A stretch of 64,000 nucleotides of DNA from UBA1368 sp964563125 (GTDB lineage Bacteria > Bacillota > Syntrophomonadia > Syntrophomonadales > Syntrophomonadaceae): positions 25,286 to 89,285 of the forward strand of contig CAZLVY010000002.1 of the NCBI GenBank assembly GCA_964563125.1, given 5' to 3'. Position numbers and translations under genes: made by a program. Below, piece after piece: positions 44,834-53,319 of this stretch (positions are counted from its first letter, which is position 1; each line of letters starts with the position of its first letter). Below the pieces are notes generated by a model, which saw only the letters and a list, made by a program, of their open reading frames with translations, did not search any database and was not told where the DNA came from.

Positions 44834-44896
44834 TAAATTGCTTGAATTTTCTCCCTTTTTATGCAAGTATAAGTAATAAAAAAAGGAGAAGAATAA

Positions 44897-45892
44897 ATGT
44901 CAATTTCTGTTTTTCGCGAAAATGATTGGATAAAAGTTGATAATATTTATATTATTAAAACTTTTATGCCTTTTCCTTTGCAGGAGAATAATTGTTTTTT
45001 AGCTGAATCAGATGATGGCTGGATAGTAATAGATACTGGTGTAAATATCGATCAAAATAAAGATATCTGGCAAAGAACTCTTACTGATATTGGTATATCT
45101 TTTAAACAAATAAAAGTAATAATTCTAACCCATTATCACCACGACCATATGGGACTGGCAGGCTGGATGCAGCAATTAAGCGGTGCCAAAGTATTGCTGC
45201 CCCGGGAAGATATTATAACTTTCAATACATATATTGCCGGTAATTACTATGAGCAGATCAAACTGGACTGTCAGCAGGCGGGATGGTCTGAAGATCTGAT
45301 TCGGGATTTAGAAGCTGATGTAAATTCTATTGAGCCTTTAGTTAAACCTTTTCCTGAAATATCAGTACTTGAAGAGAACTACTCTTTTCGGTTTGGCGAT
45401 GCTTATTGTTCAGGTTACCCATTACCCGGTCACACAGATGGACATGTGGTATTTTACAGTTTCCAAAATCAAATATTATTTTCCGGTGATAATATTGTAC
45501 CCCATACAATTCTGCACCTGACCGATTGGCCTCATACCAGAATGGTTAACCCCTTATATTCACATATGATGGGTCTTGACAGATTAACTGATTTATCTGT
45601 GAAAAAAATAATTCCCGGACATGGAGATATTTTTTATAACCTGCAGGAAAGAGTAAAAATAATCAAGCAGCATCACATGAGAAGAAAAGAATATATTTTT
45701 AATGGCTTAACCGATGGAGATACAGCCTGGGATTTAGCTTCCAATATTTTCAAGAAGAGTAATTACATCCATATAAAGCGTCTGGTTTTGGCAGAGACCT
45801 TAGCTTATCTGGAGGCATTACATGCGGAAGGTTTAATTAATAAAGAAACGGTAGAACAGAAAACAATTTACACAAAAAATATAGAAAAATAA
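44897..45892 (+). CDS. Metallo-beta-lactamase fold hydrolase
   Basis: The 331-residue protein has the metal motif LTHYHHDHMG (His79, His81, Asp83, His84), a later YPLPGHTDGHVVFYS and the IPGHGDIFYN histidine, so the binuclear site is complete. The C-terminal helical extension (residues about 235-331) resembles the wHTH-like tail of LACTB2/Rv-type MBL proteins. Substrate is unknown; thioester or hydroxyacylglutathione-type hydrolysis is possible. AAAGGAG precedes ATG 44897. It ends directly against the convergent yggU. Confidence 0.85.
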   Translation: MSISVFRENDWIKVDNIYIIKTFMPFPLQENNCFLAESDDGWIVIDTGVNIDQNKDIWQRTLTDIGISFKQIKVIILTHYHHDHMGLAGWMQQLSGAKVLLPREDIITFNTYIAGNYYEQIKLDCQQAGWSEDLIRDLEADVNSIEPLVKPFPEISVLEENYSFRFGDAYCSGYPLPGHTDGHVVFYSFQNQILFSGDNIVPHTILHLTDWPHTRMVNPLYSHMMGLDRLTDLSVKKIIPGHGDIFYNLQERVKIIKQHHMRRKEYIFNGLTDGDTAWDLASNIFKKSNYIHIKRLVLAETLAYLEALHAEGLINKETVEQKTIYTKNIEK

Positions 45893-46180
45893 TTAAATAT
45901 CAAGCTTACTCATAAAATCAAGGCGGGTAATTCCCCTTAACTCAATTAATTTGTGGGTTGAAGAATCACCTTTAATAATAGCTATCTTTTTTTTCGGTAA
46001 TTTTAAATAACGGGATAAAAAATCAATCAGCATTTTGTTGGCTTCTCCTTCAACTGGAGGCGCTGTAATTTTTATCTTAAGTTTTCCTTCTTGTTCGCCC
46101 ACTATCATATTTTTGGCTGAACGAGGCTGAACTTTTATTTCTATCCGAATCCCGCCCTCAATCTCTGTAATTTGCAGCAT
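45893..46180 (-). CDS. DUF167/YggU family protein
   Basis: The 95-residue protein carries the family pattern KVQPRSAKNMIVGEQEGKLKIKITAPPVEGEAN, followed by KLPKKKIAIIKGDSSTHK. The family is widely conserved with no settled biochemical function. It is the last gene of the ylm/sepF cluster, 2 nt after the DivIVA-like gene, as in several Clostridia. Confidence 0.92.
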   Translation of the reverse strand: MLQITEIEGGIRIEIKVQPRSAKNMIVGEQEGKLKIKITAPPVEGEANKMLIDFLSRYLKLPKKKIAIIKGDSSTHKLIELRGITRLDFMSKLDI

Positions 46181-46182
46181 AG

Positions 46183-46680
46183 TTATTTTCCTTTTAGATC
46201 AGCTTTATCCAGATTCTCTATTACCTCTTTTACATCTTTACTAAAAAAGAAATCAGTTAGTTGGTCAACCTTTTTTTGGTTTTTGTCCAGCATTTCCAGT
46301 TGTCCGGCAACCTGTCCCTTGAGTTCTGAATTAAATATATTTAGACGTTTGGTAATATCCTGATATAACAAAAAAATTTCAGCAATTCTTTTTTTGGCAT
46401 CATCTACTAAAATATCTGCATCCCGGTGAGCATTGGCTTTAATATTATCGGCAGTCTGTTGGGCAACTATCAGACTGCTATTCATAGTCTCTTCCAACTT
46501 TTTAAATTTGTTCAGTTCATATTCAAGTTTTAGCATTGATTCCTTAAGTTGCGAATTCTCCACATATAAAGTTTCATAATCCTGGGCAATTATTGTTAAT
46601 ATATTTTTTACTTCTTCCTGATTAAAGCCGCGCAGCGATTTACTAAACTGGTGATTGCGTATTTCCATCGATGTAATCAA
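46183..46680 (-). CDS. DivIVA-domain protein
   Basis: The 165-residue protein begins MITSMEIRNHQFSKSLRGFNQEEVKNILTII, the DivIVA N-terminal membrane-binding crossover domain, followed by coiled-coil heptads (LKESMLKLEYELNKFKKLEE). DivIVA proteins mark curved membranes at septum and poles, with roles in division or sporulation. Its location in the sepF cluster fits the Bacillus ylm-divIVA arrangement. Confidence 0.9.
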   Translation of the reverse strand: MITSMEIRNHQFSKSLRGFNQEEVKNILTIIAQDYETLYVENSQLKESMLKLEYELNKFKKLEETMNSSLIVAQQTADNIKANAHRDADILVDDAKKRIAEIFLLYQDITKRLNIFNSELKGQVAGQLEMLDKNQKKVDQLTDFFFSKDVKEVIENLDKADLKGK

Positions 46681-46710
46681 ATCTATAACCTCCTAAAAAT
46701 TAGTTTTTAA

Positions 46711-48606
46711 CTATTTTAGCGGTAATGAAGATAACCCCCGGGGGAATAGATCAATAAGTTCCTGATAATCTTCTGCTGACCAGCGTTCAGCTTGATTTAT
46801 CCTATCTATGGCCCGTCTATAAATAGCAGTAATTTGTGCTATAAGATTACTATCGTAGAACTGACCATCGATACGCACGTACTGTAAGCCTGACTTGCTC
46901 AGGGATTCCATATAATAAAAAAGGCATAAATCATAGGGATGAAATAAATAATTTCGGCAATTATTATCAGTTCTAATCTGATAGGTTTGGCTCAAATTAT
47001 CCTTCAGTCCATAAGGGCTTTTTAAACAATCGGCAGTACAATTGTCACAGGAAGTATCCGGTTTTGCCAAACAGTAGTCAGTAATAAGTCCACAAAGCGG
47101 ACCGTGCACTATTAACTCTATCTTCATATCTGATTTAAGTATAGCTTCCAGACTTCTGTAATCCAGCTCTGCCGATGCAGTAATCCGTTCCAGTCCCTGC
47201 CCTCCTAATAATGCTGCTGCCTGATTGGTAATATTTAAGCCTGGCCCTCCCAAAATCCTGTAACCTTGATCTTTGAAAAGCTTAAGAGTGCCATAGTCAT
47301 TAACAACTACACCATCAATATTATTGGGATCAAAAAGGGCCGCAACTTCAGAAATATGATCAATATCCTTTTGGGTAACTATACGCGGTGTTTCCAACCA
47401 GACTTGCACCGCTGCTTCCTTACCCAGGGCTAAAGCCCGGCAAATACTTTCATGGTTCCATTTTTCCTGGGCTTGTCTGATTTGTTCTAAACCGATGATT
47501 AAATTATCTGCGCCACTCGCGATTGCTTTGACAGCGCTATCCAAGCCGCTTACTTTTACAGTCAGTTCTTTAATGTTACCGTTATGTACTTGATTCTTAT
47601 CAAAATGAATCGGCTTATTATTAAAAATCAGCGGTTTTAGTACTACTGGTTGGCTGAAAACTAATGGCTCCCTTGCTCCTGTAGGGTCCACACTATCCTT
47701 CCTCGGTTTACCAAACAGATTACTAACTGTAAAGTCTCTAATTCTTCCTTTAGCTAATCTATCCACTTCATCAATATCAACTATATAATCCTCAGGACTC
47801 TTAATTATTCTATCCAAGGCCTGGCGATAAATTTTGATTAACCCACCCAGGTATTCTTTATCCCTCATTCTGCCTTCAATTTTAAAAGACACAACACCCG
47901 CGTTTATTAAATCGATCAAATAAGGATAAAGGCACAAATCATTACTGGCCAGAAGGTGCTGAAAATTATCGGCAGCGCCTATATGTGAAAGAGAATACTG
48001 CCAGCGGCAAGGTTTTAGACAGCGGCCTCTATTGGCACTTTCACCGGCTATAAAACTGCTGAACAGACATTGGCCTGTATGTGAAATACAAAGGTCACCA
48101 TGAACAAAAAATTCAATCTCTAACTTTGCTTGCTGGTAAATGGAGTTGATTTCTTCGATAGTTAAATTTTTTGATAAAATAGCCCGGCAAAAGCCCAGGT
48201 TTTCTAAATATTTAACTGCCGGTAAATTAGCGATGCCCATTTGCACACTGGCATGCAGCGGGGTCTTCAGACCTAATTCCTGATGTATTTTAACAATACC
48301 CATATCTTGAACTATTAAACCGTCCACACCTATTTGTTCAAGATAGAGAAGATAATCTTTTATATTGCTAATTTCGGTATCACTATATAAGTTGTTAACC
48401 GTAATATATAGCTTCTTGCTTTTTTCGTGCAGTAATAATGCTGCTGCATTAATTTCCTGATCAGAAAAATTGAACTCAGGCCTCAGCATGCGCATATTGA
48501 ATCCTTTACCACCCAAATATACGGCATCTGCGCCTGAATCGATAACCTTCTCTAAAACGTCCCACTTACCTGCCGGGGCGAGAAGCTCAATTTTATTTAA
48601 ATCCAT
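46711..48606 (-). CDS. U32 family peptidase-like protein, tandem domains
   Basis: The 631-residue protein opens with IELLAPAGKWDVLEKVIDSGADAVYLGG and has the U32 cysteine motif FVHGDLCISHTGQC...NRGRCLKPCRW (residues about 167-203). A second, degenerate U32-like half follows (about 350-631), with LIVHGPLCGLITDYC, CDNCTADC and further cysteines. U32 relatives include RlhA, TrhP and UbiU/V, which bind [4Fe-4S] clusters and hydroxylate RNA or cofactors, so true peptidase activity is doubtful. It occupies the place of ylmH between ylmG-like and divIVA genes. Confidence 0.88.
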   Translation of the reverse strand: MDLNKIELLAPAGKWDVLEKVIDSGADAVYLGGKGFNMRMLRPEFNFSDQEINAAALLLHEKSKKLYITVNNLYSDTEISNIKDYLLYLEQIGVDGLIVQDMGIVKIHQELGLKTPLHASVQMGIANLPAVKYLENLGFCRAILSKNLTIEEINSIYQQAKLEIEFFVHGDLCISHTGQCLFSSFIAGESANRGRCLKPCRWQYSLSHIGAADNFQHLLASNDLCLYPYLIDLINAGVVSFKIEGRMRDKEYLGGLIKIYRQALDRIIKSPEDYIVDIDEVDRLAKGRIRDFTVSNLFGKPRKDSVDPTGAREPLVFSQPVVLKPLIFNNKPIHFDKNQVHNGNIKELTVKVSGLDSAVKAIASGADNLIIGLEQIRQAQEKWNHESICRALALGKEAAVQVWLETPRIVTQKDIDHISEVAALFDPNNIDGVVVNDYGTLKLFKDQGYRILGGPGLNITNQAAALLGGQGLERITASAELDYRSLEAILKSDMKIELIVHGPLCGLITDYCLAKPDTSCDNCTADCLKSPYGLKDNLSQTYQIRTDNNCRNYLFHPYDLCLFYYMESLSKSGLQYVRIDGQFYDSNLIAQITAIYRRAIDRINQAERWSAEDYQELIDLFPRGLSSLPLK

Positions 48607-48610
48607 TATT

Positions 48611-48898
48611 TTAGAACCCCGTTAATAATCTAAACAACACTTCATGTACCAGTCTTTGTATCATTGTCAAAACGAAAATAATAATAATCGGAGAAAAATC
48701 AATGCCTCCTGCGGCTGGAATTATTCTGCGAAATGGTTTCATAATGGGATTGGTAACATCATAGATAAATTTAAAAATTGCTTGTGAAGGGTCATGTTTT
48801 ACCCATGACAGAAGAACCCTGATTACTACTAACCAGATAAGAACTTGAAAAGCAGTATCTATTATACTGATTATTTGCAAAGCTACAATTGTCGACAA
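48611..48898 (-). CDS. ylmG: YggT family membrane protein (YlmG)
   Basis: The 95-residue protein has two membrane helices flanking the motif LLSWVKHDPSQAIFKFIYDVTNPIMKPFRRIIP. YggT/YlmG proteins are linked to cell division or membrane organisation in Gram-positives and chloroplasts. TTG 48898 follows GGAGAGG. It lies 4 nt upstream of the U32 gene and 19 nt downstream of proC. Confidence 0.92.
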   Translation of the reverse strand: MSTIVALQIISIIDTAFQVLIWLVVIRVLLSWVKHDPSQAIFKFIYDVTNPIMKPFRRIIPAAGGIDFSPIIIIFVLTMIQRLVHEVLFRLLTGF

Positions 48899-48917
48899 AC
48901 TAGTCCTCTCCCTATAT

Positions 48918-49718
48918 TTATTTTCCTAATTCTTTAGCTCTTTGATAAGCTTTCTGGACGGCATCAAAATATGCTGCTCTGATTCCTCTGCTCTCTAACT
49001 CAGAGATAGCAGCAATCGTGGTTCCTCCCGGTGAAGAAACCTTATCCCGCAACACGGCCGGATGTTCCCCGGTTTTCTCTAAAAGTTCCAAACTGCCTTT
49101 CATGGTTTCAACAACTAATAAGCGTGCCATTTGATTATCAATTCCAATACTGACAGCAGCGTTAATCAAGGCTTCCACGGTTAAAAATAGATAAGCTGGT
49201 CCACTTCCGGAAATGGCAGTAACAGCATCCATATAATTTTCTTCTATAATTACACATTTGGCAATGTTATTAAATAATTCTTCTGCATATTTAATATGCT
49301 TTTCCTCTGCAAAATTTCCGCTTGAAATTGCAACAACTCCCATGCCTACCAGACAGGGAGTATTCGGCATGGTTCTCACTACCGGAATATTGCCAATTTT
49401 TTCTTCTATAAGCTTAGTAGGAATTCCTGCAGCTATAGAAATAAGCAACTGGCTATTTTGCCAACATTGTGTAGTTTTATCCAGCACTTCTGCTATTTGA
49501 TGAGGTTTCACGGCTAATAAAACTATATCACTAGCAGCAATTAACTCAGGTAATTGCTGGAATTTAGCATTAAATTCGCTTTTAAACAATTCAATTCTTT
49601 CATTGCTTATGTCATTGATGATTATCTCATTTAATTTACCATTACTGTTCCGGTGAATTCCCTTGGCTATCGCATAGGCCATTTGGCCGCATCCAATAAT
49701 ACCCAGCCTGTAGGGCAC
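48918..49718 (-). CDS. proC: Pyrroline-5-carboxylate reductase
   Basis: ProC reduces pyrroline-5-carboxylate to proline. The 266-residue protein has the N-terminal Rossmann loop LGIIGCGQMAYAIAKG, the RTMPNTPCLVGMG block and the C-terminal SPGGTTIAAISELE signature. GTG 49718 overlaps the sepF stop by one base. Its position between sepF and ylmG is common in Clostridia and Actinobacteria. Confidence 0.95.
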   Translation of the reverse strand: MPYRLGIIGCGQMAYAIAKGIHRNSNGKLNEIIINDISNERIELFKSEFNAKFQQLPELIAASDIVLLAVKPHQIAEVLDKTTQCWQNSQLLISIAAGIPTKLIEEKIGNIPVVRTMPNTPCLVGMGVVAISSGNFAEEKHIKYAEELFNNIAKCVIIEENYMDAVTAISGSGPAYLFLTVEALINAAVSIGIDNQMARLLVVETMKGSLELLEKTGEHPAVLRDKVSSPGGTTIAAISELESRGIRAAYFDAVQKAYQRAKELGK

Positions 49719-50146
49719 TATTTTCCACCCCCATAATTACTGAGGAAGTTACTGGTTTTACGCATCAAGCGATGGTCTTTGGAAATTTCAACATTACTGG
49801 GGGTAAAGATAAAAATGGTTTTCCCTAATTGTTGGCTATATCCTTCCAAGGCATAAGTAGTACCGCTCAGAAAATCAACAATTCTTTGGCAGACATCACC
49901 GGGAGTATTCTCTAAGTTTAAAATAACCTGCCTTCTATTTTTCAAATGATCGGCTAATGATTGAGCTTGCTCAAAATCTTCCGGTTCGCATACTACTACT
50001 TTCATATTTTTATTAGTATGTATACTGACTACATTCGGTACTCCACGATTATTACTTTCATTGTTTTCAGATATTTGAAGGACTTCTTCACCTAATTCGT
50101 TATTATCTACACCAAACCATGCCCAAAACTTGTCAATTAATGCCAT
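49718..50146 (-). CDS. sepF: Cell division protein SepF
   Basis: SepF tethers FtsZ filaments to the membrane and aids septum formation. The 142-residue protein has an N-terminal amphipathic segment (MALIDKFWAWFGV) and the DUF552 core KVVVCEPEDFEQAQSLADHL...NLENTPGDVCQRIVDFLSGTTYALEG. It is flanked by yggS and proC, as in Bacillus ylm clusters. Confidence 0.95.
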   Translation of the reverse strand: MALIDKFWAWFGVDNNELGEEVLQISENNESNNRGVPNVVSIHTNKNMKVVVCEPEDFEQAQSLADHLKNRRQVILNLENTPGDVCQRIVDFLSGTTYALEGYSQQLGKTIFIFTPSNVEISKDHRLMRKTSNFLSNYGGGK

Positions 50147-50194
50147 ACTATTCCGACCTCCTCAAATTTTAATTTTCCCTCTATACAATCTGCT

Positions 50195-50875
50195 TTAGTT
50201 GTTAAAAAGGGCGCTTCCAATCCTGACCATATTCGCTCCTTCTTCCACAGCAACTTCAAAGTCCTGAGACATTCCCATTGATAAATATTTCAAATCACAA
50301 TTATGATTTTTGTTTTTTATCATTTTAAGCTTTATTTCCTGCAGTTCTCTAAAAACAGACCTTGCTTCTTCTTTATCGGCACCAAGCGGCGCCATAGTCA
50401 TAAGACCTTTTATTTTTATCATTTTAAGCTGACCAATTGATTCAAGAAAATTTGCTGCATCATCGGGCTTGAGACCATACTTCTGCTCTTCTCCGGAAAC
50501 ATTCACCTGCAATAATACCGGCACTTCTGTCTCCATTGATACACCAAGTTTATTTAGTTCTTCAGCTAATTTCCAGCGGTCCAATGAATGAATCAAATAA
50601 GCTTTGCCTATTACATCTTTTATCTTATTAGTTTGCAAATGACCTATAAAATGCCATCTTGCCTCAGGTAGTTTTACTTTTTTTTCATTAAATTGCTGTA
50701 CTCGGTTCTCGCCAAAATCACGAATACCAAGGTTAAAAGCCTTCACAGCGGTATCTGCATCTACCGTTTTACTGACTGCTATTAGCTTTATGTCGGCAGG
50801 ATTTCTGCCGGTTCGCAGAGCGGCTTGTTCAATACGTCTACTAATTTCGACGAAATTTTGTTTTAATATTTCCAT
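50195..50875 (-). CDS. yggS: YggS family PLP homeostasis protein
   Basis: The 226-residue PLP-binding barrel has the Schiff-base lysine in LIAVSKTVDADTAVKAFNLG and the motif RWHFIGHLQTNKIKD, with the C-terminal MSMGMSQDFEVAVEEGANMVRIG. YggS/PLPBP buffers pyridoxal phosphate and influences amino-acid pools. It lies between pgeF and sepF. Confidence 0.95.
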   Translation of the reverse strand: MEILKQNFVEISRRIEQAALRTGRNPADIKLIAVSKTVDADTAVKAFNLGIRDFGENRVQQFNEKKVKLPEARWHFIGHLQTNKIKDVIGKAYLIHSLDRWKLAEELNKLGVSMETEVPVLLQVNVSGEEQKYGLKPDDAANFLESIGQLKMIKIKGLMTMAPLGADKEEARSVFRELQEIKLKMIKNKNHNCDLKYLSMGMSQDFEVAVEEGANMVRIGSALFNN

Positions 50876-51003
50876 AATACCACCAAAAAATCCTCCAAAT
50901 ATAATATTACCATATTTTTGGCGATTAATATAATAAATTCTGCCTTTTTTATGGGTTTTTAGCCAAAAAAATGTAATATTCCTTTTTCATTAAACTATTA
51001 TTA

Positions 51004-51816
51004 CTACTCTAAACCTATGACAGCAGCCATTCTTCCGGTGCTTCCGCCCTCCCCGCGATAAGAGAAAAAGTTGTCAGTATCACAAGTTGTACAGAGATTA
51101 CAAATGCTAATATTATTTTTTAGCAACCCTGCCGATACCAGCAAATCATTATTAGTTGCGGCCAGATCCCAATTGTAATGTCCGTTATCGTAAAAGAGAA
51201 TGTTTTCATATGAGACAAACTCTTTTTTTACTTTCTCAGCCAGTTCCTGATTAATCTCAAAACAACATCTGGATATTCCCGGTCCAATAAAAGCCTGAAT
51301 ATCTACAGGATTTACCTTATAGTTTTTTTTCATACTCTCCACTGTTTGACATACTATTTTGCCCATAGTTCCTTTCCACCCGCTGTGAATCATGGCTATC
51401 ACTTTTTTAACCGGATCAAAAAGAAATATCGGCAGACAATCTGCATAAAATAGTGCCAGAAAAAGACCTGGAGTATCTGTAATCATAGCATCGTAACCTG
51501 TTAAGGCAGTGTTATATTCTAATGCTCCCCTGCCCTTATACAAATTATTGACTGCTGCAACCTGGTTACCGTGTACCTGCTCACAACAAACCATGTCAGC
51601 GATACTTTTTCCCCAGATTTTCATAAGTTTTTTTCGGTTTTCAATAACTCCTTCTGCTTCATCCCCCACATGCAGGGCAAGATTCAAAGAATTATAAGGT
51701 GCACTACTGCTTCCAGTGCAGCGACTGGTAAACAGCATATTTACTCCTTGTTTTTTCCACTCTGGTAACGTGATATATTTTATAGCTTCATAATTGTCCC
51801 ATTGCCAATCAAGCAT
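51004..51816 (-). CDS. pgeF: Polyphenol oxidase/purine nucleoside hydrolase family protein PgeF (YlmD)
   Basis: The 270-residue laccase-domain protein has the metal and active-site motifs CCEQVHGNQV, HSGWKGTMGKIV and FIGPGISRCCFEI, with the C-terminal CTTCDTDNFFSYRGEGG. The family acts on purine nucleosides and on mis-made peptidoglycan precursors; laccase activity is doubtful. ATG 51816 with AAAGGAT upstream is preferred to the longer frame from 51840. It opens the ylm cluster and is divergent from a small zinc-ribbon gene. Confidence 0.9.
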   Translation of the reverse strand: MLDWQWDNYEAIKYITLPEWKKQGVNMLFTSRCTGSSSAPYNSLNLALHVGDEAEGVIENRKKLMKIWGKSIADMVCCEQVHGNQVAAVNNLYKGRGALEYNTALTGYDAMITDTPGLFLALFYADCLPIFLFDPVKKVIAMIHSGWKGTMGKIVCQTVESMKKNYKVNPVDIQAFIGPGISRCCFEINQELAEKVKKEFVSYENILFYDNGHYNWDLAATNNDLLVSAGLLKNNISICNLCTTCDTDNFFSYRGEGGSTGRMAAVIGLE

Positions 51817-51867
51817 TTGTTCATCCTTTCTTTTTAGCATACAATTGAATTTAGGAGGTGCATATCA

Positions 51868-52173
51868 ATGGATTGTCCAACCTGTAAAATCCCTTTAAGC
51901 GAAGATTATCGCTGCTCTACGTGTAATTTCGATCTAAATAAGGCTAAATGGGTAATTATAAAAAAGGTTTACAGCCCTAATGATTTAATTGTCGAAAGCG
52001 TTTTGCAATCATATGGAATTCCAGTTAAGGTCTTTCGTAAAGATGTTGCCCAAATGCCGGTTTCAATCGGTCCCTTAGCCGAAGTTAAAATCGCAGTCCC
52101 TGAAACTGAAGCCGCTGCTGCTTTAAGTTTATTAAATGATTTAGAAAATAATGATTTTGGGGATTACGAATAA
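51868..52173 (+). CDS. Zinc-ribbon plus DUF2007 small protein
   Basis: The 101-residue protein joins an N-terminal C4 zinc ribbon (Cys3, Cys6, Cys16, Cys19) to a DUF2007-like module (VIIKKVYSPNDLIVESVLQSYGIPVKVFRKD...VKIAVPETEAAAALSLL). DUF2007 proteins are small ligand-binding or signal-transducing domains of unknown function. ATG is preceded by GGAGGTG. It is a lone gene divergent from pgeF; 52174-52406 contains no clear feature. Confidence 0.8.
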   Translation: MDCPTCKIPLSEDYRCSTCNFDLNKAKWVIIKKVYSPNDLIVESVLQSYGIPVKVFRKDVAQMPVSIGPLAEVKIAVPETEAAAALSLLNDLENNDFGDYE

Positions 52174-52406
52174 AACTATTCATAATATAAGATTCTCTTG
52201 CTAACTATAATTGAGGTTGCGACAAAATTCAACATTTACCATAACAAATCATAAGTTAATACCGAATTGGTTAAAGATGTGAGGAAAATGAATCATGAAA
52301 TAAAAAATGGGGTGATGGGTGATATGATGATAGGGTGAATAAACACAGCCTTAGTAACTATGCCTTGAGGAAAACTGTTCATGTGAAATTAACTAGCACT
52401 TTGGCC

Positions 52407-52862
52407 CTATTCTTGTTTTTTCAACTGTTCGATAGTTTTTATAAAGCTATTTAGATCTGTAAATTGACGGTATACAGAGGCAAAACGGACATAGGCCACT
52501 TCATCAATTTTCTGCAGTCTGTCCATAATTTTTTCGCCGATTTCCATACTGCTGACTTCGCGGTCGAAATTATCCCGCAGTTCCCTTTCTATATCAGAGA
52601 CTAATAATTCTATTTCGTCCATACTGACCGGTCGTTTTTCGCAGGCTCGGGTTATGCCATTAATTAATTTGTCCCGGTTGAACTGCTCCCTTGCTCCTCC
52701 CTTTTTAATTACTAATAAAGGTCTTTCTTCCAGTCTTTCATAAGTTGTAAATCTCCTTTTGCAGGCAACGCATTCCCTTCTCCTTCTGGTGATTGAACTA
52801 TCTTCATTGGAACGTGAATCTACAACACGACTTTCATCTTCAAAACAGTAAGGACAACGCAC
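52407..52862 (-). CDS. nrdR: Transcriptional repressor NrdR
   Basis: NrdR senses ATP/dATP and represses ribonucleotide reductase genes. The 151-residue protein has the zinc ribbon Cys3, Cys6, Cys31, Cys34 with DSR signature DSRSNEDSSITRRRREC and an ATP-cone domain from about residue 49. GTG 52862 is the start. No nrd gene lies in the window, so targets are elsewhere. Confidence 0.96.
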   Translation of the reverse strand: MRCPYCFEDESRVVDSRSNEDSSITRRRRECVACKRRFTTYERLEERPLLVIKKGGAREQFNRDKLINGITRACEKRPVSMDEIELLVSDIERELRDNFDREVSSMEIGEKIMDRLQKIDEVAYVRFASVYRQFTDLNSFIKTIEQLKKQE

Positions 52863-52946
52863 GTTTATTTTTCACCTCTTTTTTTATAAATAGCTTGTCT
52901 GCCCTAATTATGTCCAATAGCCTTAGGATTATCAACTTTAATTGCT

Positions 52947-53234
52947 TTAATAGTGTTCATCATCAGCAATATAGTCCCTGCGGTAAGCATCAATATCATT
53001 TGCTATAGGTACTTCTACTAAAATAACATCTCTGCCGATTCTAATTATTTTATTCCATGGTACCGTCATTTCTTCCCGTTTAGTAAAAAACAGTCCTTTT
53101 GATCTTCCGGGTAAGACCAGACCTAATACTCTGCCATTATCCAGATCCAAATCAATATCAATAATATTGCCTAGTTTTTTGCCATCAAGGATATTGATTA
53201 CATCCCGGGCTCTCAAATCAGATATTTTAATCAT
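52947..53234 (-). CDS. YlmC/YmxH family PRC-barrel sporulation protein
   Basis: The 95-residue protein begins MIKISDLRARDVINILDGKKLGNIIDIDLDL and is a single PRC-barrel, the YlmC/YmxH type found only in spore-formers. The role is unclear. Its position upstream of nrdR matches many Clostridia. Confidence 0.88.
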   Translation of the reverse strand: MIKISDLRARDVINILDGKKLGNIIDIDLDLDNGRVLGLVLPGRSKGLFFTKREEMTVPWNKIIRIGRDVILVEVPIANDIDAYRRDYIADDEHY

Positions 53235-53319
53235 ACTTCCACCTCTTTGCTAATTAATGTGTCCATTTTTAATATATGACAAGCAAAGAGAAATATTGCC
53301 AGAAGTATTAATTTTCCTA

